DNA of 64,000 bases from Amycolatopsis anabasis (lineage in GTDB: Bacteria; Actinomycetota; Actinomycetes; Mycobacteriales; Pseudonocardiaceae): the NCBI RefSeq assembly GCF_009765355.1, contig NZ_VTHK01000016.1:124001-188000 (forward strand). Reading direction: 5' to 3'. Within the stretch, counting starts at the first letter, position 1. The number at the start of each line of letters is the position of its first letter. The translations under genes and the position numbers were made by a program. The notes beneath the pieces were generated by a model, which searched no databases, was not told the DNA's origin, and was given only the letters and a program-made list of their open reading frames with translations. Below are positions 52,131-60,810 of this stretch, piece after piece.

Positions 52131-52145
52131 GTCCGCCCGGCGCGG

Positions 52146-52197
52146 TTGACAGTGCCACCTCACCGTAAGTAGCTTTGATTACAAAGCAAAACTACTT
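52146..52197 (+). promoter_or_regulatory. Promoter and operator of the NmrA-like gene
   Basis: TTGACA (52146-52151), 18 bp, TAGCTT (52170-52175). A dyad AAGTAG...CTACTT (52167-52197) with inner CTTTG/CAAAG repeats covers the -10, as in many HxlR-controlled reductase genes. The regulator is not in the window. Confidence 0.65.
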
Positions 52198-52224
52198 TGC
52201 CTTTCTAGGCACTGGGAGTGGATC

Positions 52225-53082
52225 ATGACCTTTCTCGTCACCGGGGCTCGCGGGAAGATCGGCCGCCACGTGGTCGACGGGCTGCTCGCCGCCGGGAAAC
52301 CCGTCCGCGCGTCCAGCCGGGACACGAGCACCCTGGACGTCCCGGCGGGGGTCGAAGCGGTGCGGATCGACCTCGAGGAACCCGACACCGTCGGCGAGGC
52401 CCTGGACGGCGTGGACGGGATCTTCCTGTACACGCGCCCCCGGGGCCTGGACGGTTTCCTCAAGGCGGCCGGGCAGGCGGGTGCGCGGCGGGTGGTCCTC
52501 CTGTCCTCGGCCGCGGTCCTCGAGCCGGAGGCCGACACCAACCCCATCGCGGCCCTGCACCAGGCCGCCGAGCGGGCGGTGCGGAACTCCGGCCTCGCCC
52601 ACACCGTGCTGCACCCGGGCTACTTCGCGAGCAACGCCCTGGGCTGGGCCGGGGACATCCGCGCCGAATCGGCGGTCCACACCCCCTACCCCGACGCGCG
52701 GATCGGCGCCATCCACGAGGCCGACATCGCCGCCGTCGCGGCGCATGTTCTTGTCCACGGCAGGCATCATCACGACGGCGAGGCGCTCGCCCTCTCCGGG
52801 CCGGAGCCGATCAGCTTCCGGGAACAGGCCGCGGTCCTGGCCGACGTCCTCGGGCGGCCGATCGCCGTGCGCGAACTCACCCCGGACGCGGCCCGGGAGC
52901 GGATGGTCGGCCCCGGGATGCCCGCGCACATCCTCGAGGCGGTCCTGCGGGCCTGGTCCTGGGCCGTGGACAAGCCCGCGCCGGTCACCGGCGCCGTCGA
53001 GGCGGTCACCGGGACCGCCCCGCGCACCTTCCGTCAATGGGTCCTCGACCACCGCGCCGAGTTCGAGGCGCCGGGCGACTAG
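52225..53082 (+). CDS. NmrA-like NAD(P)-binding reductase
   Basis: 285 residues of the atypical short-chain dehydrogenase family: FLVTGARGKIGRHVVDGLL is the dinucleotide-binding motif at the N-terminus, and VDGIFLYT plus VVLLSSAAV follow. There is no YxxxK catalytic pair, typical of NmrA/quinone-oxidoreductase-like sensors and reductases. A dyad operator precedes it. It ends in a 4-bp overlap with the convergent methyltransferase gene. Confidence 0.85.
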   Translation: MTFLVTGARGKIGRHVVDGLLAAGKPVRASSRDTSTLDVPAGVEAVRIDLEEPDTVGEALDGVDGIFLYTRPRGLDGFLKAAGQAGARRVVLLSSAAVLEPEADTNPIAALHQAAERAVRNSGLAHTVLHPGYFASNALGWAGDIRAESAVHTPYPDARIGAIHEADIAAVAAHVLVHGRHHHDGEALALSGPEPISFREQAAVLADVLGRPIAVRELTPDAARERMVGPGMPAHILEAVLRAWSWAVDKPAPVTGAVEAVTGTAPRTFRQWVLDHRAEFEAPGD

Positions 53083-53831
53083 GCGGGGCGGCGGGCGACC
53101 GCGTGCAGGCGGCTGGCGATGTCGCGCAGCGGAGGGGTGGCGCCCGCGGCGGCTTCGAATTCGGACAGTTCGGTTTCCCACGAGCTGTCCGGGTCGTCGA
53201 CGGCGGGCGCGACCGAGTCGGCGACCACGCCGTCGCCCTGGATGACGGTCACCTCCAGCCCCGCCGAGGTCAGCAGGCCGCGCAGCGCCTCGGTGTCGAA
53301 CCGGCGGCGCAGGGTTTCCACCTCCTCCGGCAGCACCCCGTCCGCGCCGGTGAGCAGGCGGCTCGCCTCGGCGATCCGGCCGGCGAGCGCGCGCTGGAGC
53401 ACCGCCGCGTGCCGGTTGGCGGCCAGCACGGAGACCGCGCCACCCGGTACCACCGCGGCGGCCAGCGCCTCGACCACGGCGGCCGGATCGTCGACCACCT
53501 CGAGCAGCCCGTGCGCGAGCACGAGGTCCGCGGACCCCGCGGGAACGTTCGCGCCGAGCGAGTCCGAGTCGTCGGCGACCACGGTGATCCGGCCGGAGAC
53601 CCCGGTCTCCGCGGCCCGCCGGTGCAGGGTGGCCAGCGCGTTCGGGTTCGGCTCGACGACGGTGACCAGGCAACCCGCGGACGCGAACGGCACCGCCCAC
53701 ACGCCGCTGCCACCGCCCACGTCGACCACGCGTGGCTCGGTCGTGCCGCGTGCGCGGGCACGCGCTAGTTCGGCTTCCAGGACCCGCCTGACGGCCCCCG
53801 ATCCGCGAGCTGCCGCGGTGTCCGTTCGCAT
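53079..53831 (-). CDS. Class I SAM-dependent methyltransferase
   Basis: 250 residues. SAM motif I is VVDVGGGSGVWAVPFA near residue 35, the acidic motif II VTVVEPNPNAL, and LVLAHGLLEVV motif IV. Resembles SmtA/UbiE-like methyltransferases; the substrate is unknown. The ATG at 53831 is used; an upstream in-frame ATG at 53855 is possible. Confidence 0.85.
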   Translation of the reverse strand: MRTDTAAARGSGAVRRVLEAELARARARGTTEPRVVDVGGGSGVWAVPFASAGCLVTVVEPNPNALATLHRRAAETGVSGRITVVADDSDSLGANVPAGSADLVLAHGLLEVVDDPAAVVEALAAAVVPGGAVSVLAANRHAAVLQRALAGRIAEASRLLTGADGVLPEEVETLRRRFDTEALRGLLTSAGLEVTVIQGDGVVADSVAPAVDDPDSSWETELSEFEAAAGATPPLRDIASRLHAVARRPA

Positions 53832-53909
53832 GGCACCACAGCGTAGTAGTGCCATTTCAGCATGGGTGACGGTGGCCGCGTCAGACCGGCGAATCGCCGG
53901 CTGGGCCCG

Positions 53910-53922
53910 TACGCTCTCGGCG
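53910..53922 (+). promoter_or_regulatory. Leaderless -10 of the first parA-like gene
   Basis: TACGCT at 53910-53915 places +1 at 53922, the first base of the GTG start. No ribosome site precedes the GTG. Confidence 0.5.
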
Positions 53923-54709
53923 TGCATACCGTCGCTGTGCTCAGTCTCAAGGGCGGGGTCGGCAAGACCACGGTCGCGTCGGCCTCGCGTCCGCGGCGCT
54001 GCAGCGCGGCATCCGGACGCTGGTGGCCGATCTCGACCCGCAGTGCAACGCGACCGCGGCGCTGGACCCGCCGCGGACCCGCGCGACGCTGGCCGACGTC
54101 CTCAACTGGCCGCGCCGGTCGGTGCTCGACTCGGCGATCGCGCGCAGCGCCTGGGACCCGGACGTGGACGTGCTGGTCGGTTCGGAGGACACCGAGTCGC
54201 TCAACGATCCGGACCCGAACTCCCGCCGCCTCAGCCGCCTCGCCCGTGGCCTGTCCGAACTGCGCAAACTGGTCGATCACGGCGAACTGCCGTACCGGCT
54301 CGTGCTGCTGGACTGCCCACCCTCGCTGGGGCGCCTGACCCGCTCGGCGCTGGTCGCCGCGGACGGCGCCCTGCTGGTCACCGAGCCCTCGATGTTCGCG
54401 GTGGCCGGGGTGCAGCGCGCGGCCGAGGCGGTGGAGAGCGAACGCGCCGAGCACAACGGGCGGCTGCGCCCGCTGGGCGTGGTGGTCAACCGGGTGAAAC
54501 CGCGGTCGAAGGAGCACGAGTTCCGGGTGGCCGAACTGCGCGACACCTTCGGCGAGCTGGTGCTGGAGCCCACGCTGCCGGATCGGGTCGCCGCGCCGCA
54601 GGCCCAGGGCGCGTGCGCGCCGCTGCACCGGTTGGGGTCCGCGGGCGCCCGCGAACTGGCGACGGCGTTCGACCGGCTGCTCGATCGGCTCCTCGCCGCC
54701 GGGAGTTAG
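53922..54709 (+). pseudogene. ParA-like ATPase, frameshifted
   Basis: The reading frame opens with GTG and HTVAVLSLKGGVGKTTVA (deviant Walker A), then shifts. From about 53974 the ParA sequence continues in another frame (RTLVADLDPQ from the 54015 region, LLDCPPSLGRLTRSALVAADGALLVTEPS) to 54709. Alignment with the intact paralogue at 54749 shows one base missing after the GTCGCG at about 53970-53975. Restoring it gives an approximately 263-residue protein. It is a recent inactivation, a sequencing error or, less likely, programmed frameshifting. Confidence 0.8.
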
Positions 54710-54735
54710 CGTGCGGACGGCGAACCGGTTGCGGC

Positions 54736-54749
54736 TACTCTCGAACGCG
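54736..54749 (+). promoter_or_regulatory. Leaderless -10 of the second parA-like gene
   Basis: TACTCT at 54736-54741 puts +1 at 54748-54749, at the GTG. Same arrangement as the first copy. Confidence 0.5.
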
Positions 54750-55618
54750 TGCACACGGTCGCCGTACTCAGCCTCAAAGGTGGCGTCGGTAAAACCACGG
54801 TTGCGCTCGGTATCGCCTCCGCAGCGCTGCGTAGGGGAACCCGGACTCTGGTGGCCGACCTCGACCCCCAGGGCAACGCCACCGCTTCGCTGGACCCGCC
54901 GTACACCGAGGCCACCCTGGCCGATGTCCTGGAGACGCCGCACCGCGCGGTCCTGCAGCGGGCGATCGCGCCCAGCGTGTGGAGCGACGAGGTGGACGTG
55001 CTCGTCGGCTCGGACGAGCTGGAACTGCTCAACGAACCGGGCCCGGAGGGGCGGCGGCTGGAGAACCTCTCCCGCGCCCTGGACGAACTGCACCAGTCGC
55101 CGACCCGCGGCCGCCCCTACGACCTCGCGGTCCTGGACTGCCCGCCCTCGCTCGGCCGCCTGACCCGCTCCGCGCTGGTCGCCGCGGACAGCGCGATCCT
55201 GGTCACCGAACCGACGATGTACGCGGTGTCCGGCGCCCAGCGCGCCCTGGAGGCGATCAAGCAGATCCGCGAGCAGCAGAACCCGGACCTGCGCGCGATC
55301 GGCGTGCTGGTGAACCGGCTGCGCGTCCGCTCGCACGAGCACCAGTTCCGGATCGCCGAGCTGCGGGAATCGTTCGGTTCGCTGGTCATGCCGACCGCGA
55401 TCCCGGACCGCCTGGCCATCCAGCAGGCCCAGGGCGCGTGCAGCCCGATCCACGAGTGGAACTCACCGGGTGCGCAGGAGATCGCGCTGACGTTCAACAT
55501 GGTGCTGGCCAAGATCCTCCGCTCGGACCGCGCGGGCCGCCACCGGTTCCGGGCGGAAGGTGAATCCGAGGCGGAGACCACCGGACCGGTCGAACGCGTG
55601 CGGTCGACGAACCCGTAA
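54749..55618 (+). CDS. ParA-like ATPase
   Basis: 289 residues. Deviant Walker A LKGGVGKTTVALGIASAA at about residues 8-25, Walker A' TLVADLDPQGNATASLD, Walker B AVLDCPPSLGRLTRSA. MinD/ParA ATPases position plasmids, chromosomes or other cargo; no ParB partner is adjacent, so the cargo is unknown. It is the intact member of a tandem pair and lies two bases before the glycosylase gene, probably in one operon. Confidence 0.9.
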   Translation: MHTVAVLSLKGGVGKTTVALGIASAALRRGTRTLVADLDPQGNATASLDPPYTEATLADVLETPHRAVLQRAIAPSVWSDEVDVLVGSDELELLNEPGPEGRRLENLSRALDELHQSPTRGRPYDLAVLDCPPSLGRLTRSALVAADSAILVTEPTMYAVSGAQRALEAIKQIREQQNPDLRAIGVLVNRLRVRSHEHQFRIAELRESFGSLVMPTAIPDRLAIQQAQGACSPIHEWNSPGAQEIALTFNMVLAKILRSDRAGRHRFRAEGESEAETTGPVERVRSTNP

Positions 55619-55620
55619 CG

Positions 55621-56421
55621 ATGCCCGAAGGAGACACGGTCTTTCTGGCCGGGAAGACGGTCCAACGGGCGCTCGCCGGGAAAACCCTGACCCGCGGCGA
55701 GTTCCGCCATCCCGCGCTGGCGAACGCGGATCTCGCCGGGCGTACCGTGCTCGGCGTCCGGACCGTCGGCAAGCACCTGTTCACCCGGTTCTCCGGCGAG
55801 CTGAGCCTGCACAGCCACCTGAAGATGGACGGCAGCTGGGACGTCTACGCCGAGGGCGCGCGCTGGCGGCATCCGGCGCACCACGCGCGGGTCATCCTCG
55901 CGGGGCCCGGTGTGCAGGTCGTCGGGTTCCGGGTGCACGACCTGAAACTGCTGCCCACCGCCGAGGAAGGCGGCCTGGTCGACCACCTGGGCCCGGACCT
56001 GCTCGATCCGCAGTGGACGGACGAGCACGCGACCCGGGCGGTCGCGGCGCTGCTCGCCCAGCCGGACCGCGAACTCGGGCTGGCACTGCTCGACCAGCGG
56101 ATCATGGCCGGGATCGGCAACCTGTACAAATGCGAGATCTGCTTCCTGCTCAAAGTTTCCCCGTGGACACCGGTGTCCGAAGTGGACCCGGCGAAGGTGG
56201 TCGCGCTCGGGCGGAAACTCCTGCTGGCCAACGCCTGGCGGCATGAGCAGTGCACCACCGGCGACCTCGGCCGCGGCCGCCGCCAGTGGGTGTACGAACG
56301 GACGCGCCAGGGCTGCTTCCGCTGCGGTGGCCCGGTAAAGGTGGCCAAACAGGGCTACGACGTCCACCAGCGCCCCACCTGGTACTGCCCGCGCTGCCAA
56401 CCCGGCCCGGCGCCTTCCTGA
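55621..56421 (+). CDS. Nei-like DNA glycosylase/AP lyase
   Basis: 266 residues of the Fpg/Nei family. The N-terminus MPEGD supplies catalytic Pro2 and Glu3; LHSHLKMDGSWDVY contains the conserved lysine region; the helix-two-turns-helix is DQRIMAGIGNLYKCEICF; the zinc finger is CFRCGG...YCPRC. The MPEGD start favours Nei (oxidised pyrimidines) over Fpg. It is two bases after the parA-like gene. Confidence 0.92.
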   Translation: MPEGDTVFLAGKTVQRALAGKTLTRGEFRHPALANADLAGRTVLGVRTVGKHLFTRFSGELSLHSHLKMDGSWDVYAEGARWRHPAHHARVILAGPGVQVVGFRVHDLKLLPTAEEGGLVDHLGPDLLDPQWTDEHATRAVAALLAQPDRELGLALLDQRIMAGIGNLYKCEICFLLKVSPWTPVSEVDPAKVVALGRKLLLANAWRHEQCTTGDLGRGRRQWVYERTRQGCFRCGGPVKVAKQGYDVHQRPTWYCPRCQPGPAPS

Positions 56422-56465
56422 CCCTCGGCGGCTTCCGCTACCCCGGGCAGCCCATTGCCGGGGTC

Positions 56466-56505
56466 GTGAGTGGTACGACCGGTTCTAACCGGCCGGAACA
56501 CTCAC
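56466..56505. terminator. Hairpin of the GTCGTGAGTGG family
   Basis: GTGAGTG...ACCGGTT pairs with AACCGG...CACTCAC between the convergent glycosylase and response regulator genes. Same core as 33346-33408. Confidence 0.65.
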
Positions 56506-56509
56506 CACG

Positions 56510-57157
56510 TTAGCCGGTGGTGAGGCCGTACTGGTGGGCGAGCATGGCGAGGCGGACCCGATTGTCCGCGCCGGTCTTGGTCATCAGGTTGCTGACATGC
56601 GTCTTGACCGTGGTGAGCCCGACGTGCAACCGCTCCCCGATGTCCGCATTGGACAGACCGGCGGCGATCAGGGCGAGCACCTCACGTTCGCGCGCGGTCA
56701 GCGGCGGCAGGTTTTTCGGGGCTCCACCGGGATTCCGGCTGTCCACCGCGTGGGCGACCAGCCGCCGCAGCACGTCCCGGCTGAACGGGCTGTCCCCGGC
56801 CGCGGCGCGGCGCACGGCGTCCAGCAGTTCGTCCGGGGCCGCGTCCTTGGCCAGGAACCCGCACGCGCCCGCGGACAGCGCCGGGTACAGGTGCTCGTCG
56901 TCGTCGAACGTGGTCAGCACCAGGATCCGGATGCCCGGGCGCCGGTCCAGGATCCGCCGGGTGGCGGTGATCCCGTCCATCCCCGGCATCCGCAGATCCA
57001 TCACCACCAGATCGGGCACCACTTCCTCGACCCGGGTCAGCGCCTCGTTGCCGTTGGCCGCCTCGCCGACGACCTCGATGTCGTCCGCGGAAGCGCACAG
57101 CATCCGCAGCCCCGCGCGCACGAGTTGCTGATCGTCCACGAGCAACACCCGGATCAC
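56510..57157 (-). CDS. NarL/LuxR-family response regulator
   Basis: 215 residues. Receiver with D8-D9, phosphoacceptor D54, T82 and K104; C-terminal LuxR helix-turn-helix LTAREREVLALIAAGLSNADIGERL followed by TVKTHVSNLMTK. It overlaps the kinase gene by 4 bp. Confidence 0.95.
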   Translation of the reverse strand: MIRVLLVDDQQLVRAGLRMLCASADDIEVVGEAANGNEALTRVEEVVPDLVVMDLRMPGMDGITATRRILDRRPGIRILVLTTFDDDEHLYPALSAGACGFLAKDAAPDELLDAVRRAAAGDSPFSRDVLRRLVAHAVDSRNPGGAPKNLPPLTAREREVLALIAAGLSNADIGERLHVGLTTVKTHVSNLMTKTGADNRVRLAMLAHQYGLTTG

Positions 57158-58314
57158 TGCCGCTCCAGTTCAGCACGCACCCGCCAGCCCCGTTCGTGCG
57201 GTCCGGCCTGGAACCGGCCACCGGCCAGATCGACGCGCTCGCGCATACCGAGCAGGCCGTGCCCGGGCCGCGACGGGTCGAGCACGGGCGGCCGGGCACC
57301 GCCGTCGTCGACGATCTCGATCACGGTCGCCCCCTCCGCCGCCACCTCGACGCGCACCCGCACCTGCGCGCCCGCGCCCGCGTGTTTGAGCACATTGGTC
57401 AGTCCTTCCTGCACGATCCGCAGTACCACCAGGCGGCGCACCGCGTCCAGTTCGGTCACCCGCGCGTCCAGTTCGGCGTCCACCTGGACGCCCGCCCGCC
57501 GGACGCGCTCCACCGCGTGCTCCAGTTCGGTGGCCAGATCGGCCGGGTCGACCAGCGCCGGGCCCTCCCCTGCGCCGGGGTCGCGCAGCACCGCGACCAG
57601 GCGGCGCAGATCGGCCAGCGCCGCGGTCCCGGTCGCGTGCACGTCGTCGAGCACCTCGGCGATCTCCGGGCTGGTGTCCGGTACGACGTGCCGCGCGACC
57701 CCGACCCGCAGCACCATCGACGCCACGTGGTGCGCGAGCAGATCGTGCAACTCGCGCGCGATCGCCGCGCGTTCCCCGGTGCGCGCCGCCCGGGTCTCGG
57801 AGACCCGCAGCCGTTCGGACTCGGCGATCCGCTCCTGCGCCTGCCGCGCGATCTTCCGCCGCGCCCGCAGGTACTCCCCGGCCACGACCGGCACCCCCGT
57901 CGCCAGGGCCACGCGCAGGGTGGCGGTGAACGCGTCGGCATAGGGGTACGCGCCGATGCCGACGACCACGACATAGCACCCGAGCCCGATCCACAACGGC
58001 GCGCCCCGGCGCCGGTACACCAGTTCGGCCAGGGCCAGCACGGCGAATCCGGGGAGGAAGTTCAGCGCCACGTCGCCGATCCGGAGCCCCGCCGCCAGCA
58101 GGCCGAGCTGGCCGAGCAGCACGGGAAGCGGGAACCGGCCCCCGACCTGCACCAGCAGCGCCGCGGCGAGGCCGAGGAACCAATCCCACCGTTCCGGGTC
58201 GCGGTCGATGAGCACCCCGAGGTAGAGCACCACGTACGCCGGTGCCACGAGCCGCAGCACCGGCAGCCATCTGTCCAGGCCAGCACCCGTCTCCCCGCCA
58301 CTCACCCTGATCAC
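57154..58314 (-). CDS. HisKA_3 sensor histidine kinase
   Basis: 386 residues. Five or six membrane helices (about 15-145) without a large external loop, then HisKA_3 with H190 (AIARELHDLLAHHV) and an HATPase_c domain (LTNVLKHAG, GHGLLGMRERV). This NarX/DesK-like architecture senses membrane or intracellular cues. The GTG at 58314 is chosen for the GGGGAAG upstream; GTG at 58305 is possible. It pairs with the overlapping NarL-type regulator. Confidence 0.92.
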   Translation of the reverse strand: MIRVSGGETGAGLDRWLPVLRLVAPAYVVLYLGVLIDRDPERWDWFLGLAAALLVQVGGRFPLPVLLGQLGLLAAGLRIGDVALNFLPGFAVLALAELVYRRRGAPLWIGLGCYVVVVGIGAYPYADAFTATLRVALATGVPVVAGEYLRARRKIARQAQERIAESERLRVSETRAARTGERAAIARELHDLLAHHVASMVLRVGVARHVVPDTSPEIAEVLDDVHATGTAALADLRRLVAVLRDPGAGEGPALVDPADLATELEHAVERVRRAGVQVDAELDARVTELDAVRRLVVLRIVQEGLTNVLKHAGAGAQVRVRVEVAAEGATVIEIVDDGGARPPVLDPSRPGHGLLGMRERVDLAGGRFQAGPHERGWRVRAELERQ

Positions 58315-58437
58315 GGTAAGGGCTTCCCCGACCGGGCGCCTCCTGCCTGGGGAGGAGAACGAAGATCGTCCCGCCGGTCGCCGACCGCGGCTCGCGGCCG
58401 GAGGTTCCGGGCCGCGTTCCCGGCGAGGGTCGCTGCC

Positions 58438-59046
58438 ATGACGACACACACCCCCGCCTACCGCACCTTCCTGTCCGCCGCGGCTCGCAATCCCGGTCTG
58501 GTCGGCGCGGTCGCCCCGAGTTCCCCCGCGCTGGCCGCGGAACTGGCTTCGGTCGTGCCGACCACCGGCGCGCCGGTCGTGGTCGAACTCGGCGCCGGAA
58601 CCGGATCGGTGACCGAAGCCATCCAGCGGCGGCTGCCCGCCGCCGGGCGGCACCTCGCGGTCGAGATCGACGCCCGGCTGGTGTCCTACCTGCGCGCCCG
58701 CCACCCGGGCGTCGAGGTGATCCACGACGACGCCGAGGCGCTGGTCCGCCTGCTCGCCGAACGCGGTGTGTCCGAAGTGGACGCCGTGGTGAGCGGCCTG
58801 CCGTGGTCGCTGTTCGGCCCCGCCCAGCAGCGGCGCCTGCTCACCGCGATCCAGAGCGTGCTCGCCCGGCACGGCGCGTTCACCACGTTCGGGTACCTGC
58901 ACGCGGCCCCACTGGCCGGGGCGCGCCGGTTCTCCGCCCTGCTGACCGAATCGTTCGACGAGGTGCTCGTCGGCCGGACGGTCTGGCGCAACCTGCCGCC
59001 CGCGCGAAGCTTCGCGTGCCGACGATCGGTCGCGCCGGATGCCTGA
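58438..59046 (+). CDS. PmtA-like SAM methyltransferase
   Basis: 202 residues related to phospholipid N-methyltransferases and rRNA adenine dimethylases: APSSPALAAELA, VVVELGAGTGSVTEAI (SAM motif I), LAVEIDARLVSYL and VSGLPWSLF. Proteins of this kind may methylate phosphatidylethanolamine or an unknown lipid. Divergent from the histidine kinase gene, it overlaps the DedA gene by 8 bp. Confidence 0.82.
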   Translation: MTTHTPAYRTFLSAAARNPGLVGAVAPSSPALAAELASVVPTTGAPVVVELGAGTGSVTEAIQRRLPAAGRHLAVEIDARLVSYLRARHPGVEVIHDDAEALVRLLAERGVSEVDAVVSGLPWSLFGPAQQRRLLTAIQSVLARHGAFTTFGYLHAAPLAGARRFSALLTESFDEVLVGRTVWRNLPPARSFACRRSVAPDA

Positions 59047-59647
59047 CCTCCACGCGCTCCTCGCCGGGCTGCCGCCGGTGCCCGTGCTCCTGGTGGCCGG
59101 GCTGCTCCTCGTCGCCGAGGCCGGGTTGCTCGCCGGGGTCGTGCTCCCCGGCGCGAGCGCCGTCCTGGTCCTGGGTTTCCTTGCCTCCCAAGGAGTTGTC
59201 GGCTACCTCCCGGCCGTGGTGACCGCCGCGGCGGCCGCCCCGATCGGCGGGCAACTGGCCTACCTCACCGGCCGCCGCCGCGGCTGCGGCCGCCTGCTCG
59301 GACCGGCCCGCGAGCGCGCACGGCGGCTGCTCACCGAACGCGGCGGGCCCGCGGTGACGCTCGCGCAATGGGTGGTCGTCGCCCGGACGGTCACCCCGCG
59401 GCTCGCGGGCGCCTCGGGGATGGCACATCGGCGGTTCACCAGCTGGCACCTGCCTTCCGCCCTCGCGTGGGCCGCCTGCCTGGTCACCGTCGGGCGGCTC
59501 GCGGGCGAGGCCTACGACCGGGCGGGCAGCGTGCTCGGCATTCTCGGCGCGATCGCGTTGACCGGGCTCGTTCTGGTCAGCACCCGCCACCGAGGCGCTA
59601 GACTCGGTGATCGTGACGACGTACAAGCTTCCGCTGTACGGCAGTGA
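59039..59647 (+). CDS. DedA/SNARE-associated-type membrane protein
   Basis: 202 residues with four to five membrane helices. Conserved features of the DedA family are visible: the VVLPGASAVLVLGFLASQG re-entrant segment, GGQLAYLTGRRRG and a VVVARTVTPRLAG motif. DedA proteins flip undecaprenyl phosphate or phospholipids. Coupled to the upstream methyltransferase gene, suggesting a shared membrane-lipid role. Confidence 0.85.
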   Translation: MPDLHALLAGLPPVPVLLVAGLLLVAEAGLLAGVVLPGASAVLVLGFLASQGVVGYLPAVVTAAAAAPIGGQLAYLTGRRRGCGRLLGPARERARRLLTERGGPAVTLAQWVVVARTVTPRLAGASGMAHRRFTSWHLPSALAWAACLVTVGRLAGEAYDRAGSVLGILGAIALTGLVLVSTRHRGARLGDRDDVQASAVRQ

Positions 59648-59675
59648 CCGTGAACGCGGCGATCTCGCTCCCTGA
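59599..59675 (+). other. Possible leaderless leader ORF before add
   Basis: A TAGACT hexamer (59599-59604) precedes GTG codons at 59607 and 59613 that open a 20-22 codon ORF ending at 59675 (VTTYKLPLYGSDRERGDLAP). It overlaps the end of the DedA gene and lies 57 bp before the adenosine deaminase start. It may be a leader peptide or chance. Confidence 0.3.
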
Positions 59676-59732
59676 CCGCCCGCGTCTTTCCGCGTCCCGC
59701 AACCACTTTCTTCTTTTCCAGGGAGCTTTGTC

Positions 59733-60773
59733 ATGCCTGCTGCCACCGACACCGGCCTGCGCGCGTTCGTGCGGGCCTTGCCCAAGGTCGAGCTGCACGT
59801 CCACCTGGTCGGCTCGGCGAGTGTCGAAACCGTCCTCGAACTCGCCCGCCGCCACCCGGAGGCCGGGGTGCCGGCCGAGCGCGCCGACCTCGAGGAGTTC
59901 TTCACCTTCCGGGATTTCGACCACTTCCTGAAGGTCTACTGGGCGGTGCAGTCGATGCTCACCGACCGGCACGACATCCACACGCTGGTCACCGGGCTCG
60001 CCGCCGACCTCGCCGCGCAGAACGCCCGCTACGCCGAGGTCACCGTGACGCCGTACAACCACCTGCTGGACGGGATGCCGGGCGACGAACTGCTCGAAGG
60101 GCTGGCCACCGGCCGGGCCGAAGCGGCGGCGCGCCACGGCGTGGATCTGGCCTGGTGCTTCGACATTCCCGGGGAGAAAGGGGTTCGCGCGGGCCGCGAG
60201 ACGCTCGTGTTCGCGCTGCGCGAACGCCCGGACGGCCTGGTGAGCTTCGGCCTCGGCGGCCCCGAGATCGGCGTCGGCCGGGCCCAGTTCGCGCCGTTCT
60301 TCACCGCCGCCAGGGAAGCCGGGCTGCGCAGCGTTCCCCACGCCGGGGAAACCTCCGGCCCGGCGACGATCTGGTCGGCCGTGCACGATCTGGGCGCCGA
60401 GCGGATCGGGCACGGCACGAGCTGCGCCAGCGATCCGCGCCTGCTCGACCACCTCGCCGCGCACGGCATCGCGCTGGAAGTCTGCCCGACCTCCAACGTG
60501 CGCACCCGGCAGGTGGAATCCGTTGCCGCACACCCGATCCGGCGCATGCTCGACCACGGTCTGGTGGTGACCTTGAACACCGACGATCCGCCGATGTTCG
60601 GCGCCACCCTGAACGGCGAGTACCTCGCGGTGGCCGGCACGCTCGGCCTGCGGTATGCCGAAATCGCCCAGCTGGCAGGCAATGCGGTGCGCGCGTCGTT
60701 CCTCGGGGACGGGCGCAAGGCCGAACTGCTCGCCGAGATCGACCAGACCCTGGCGGGCGAACGCGAGAAATAA
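59733..60773 (+). CDS. Adenosine deaminase-like enzyme
   Basis: 346 residues of the metal-dependent adenosine/AMP deaminase superfamily. Zinc ligands H22 and H24 (VELHVHL), HAGE with the general-acid glutamate, GHGT and the final NTDDPPMF are all present. It likely deaminates adenosine or a related aminopurine nucleoside. A ribosome site AGGGAG stands before the ATG. Confidence 0.88.
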   Translation: MPAATDTGLRAFVRALPKVELHVHLVGSASVETVLELARRHPEAGVPAERADLEEFFTFRDFDHFLKVYWAVQSMLTDRHDIHTLVTGLAADLAAQNARYAEVTVTPYNHLLDGMPGDELLEGLATGRAEAAARHGVDLAWCFDIPGEKGVRAGRETLVFALRERPDGLVSFGLGGPEIGVGRAQFAPFFTAAREAGLRSVPHAGETSGPATIWSAVHDLGAERIGHGTSCASDPRLLDHLAAHGIALEVCPTSNVRTRQVESVAAHPIRRMLDHGLVVTLNTDDPPMFGATLNGEYLAVAGTLGLRYAEIAQLAGNAVRASFLGDGRKAELLAEIDQTLAGEREK

Positions 60774-60778
60774 TCTTG

Positions 60779-60807
60779 TTGCCGCGCCGCCCGGACTTGC
60801 CTAGCGT
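60779..60807 (+). promoter_or_regulatory. Promoter of the structured RNA locus
   Basis: TTGCCG (60779-60784), 17 bp, TAGCGT (60802-60807), giving +1 near 60812-60814. It starts just after the adenosine deaminase stop. Confidence 0.6.
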
Positions 60808-60810
60808 GGC

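Noticed and set aside
53862..54338. Separate 158-codon gene at the start of the first parA locus
   Set aside because: After the Walker A motif the frame turns into Arg/Ser-rich shadow; the ParA sequence continues in another frame, so this is a frameshift.
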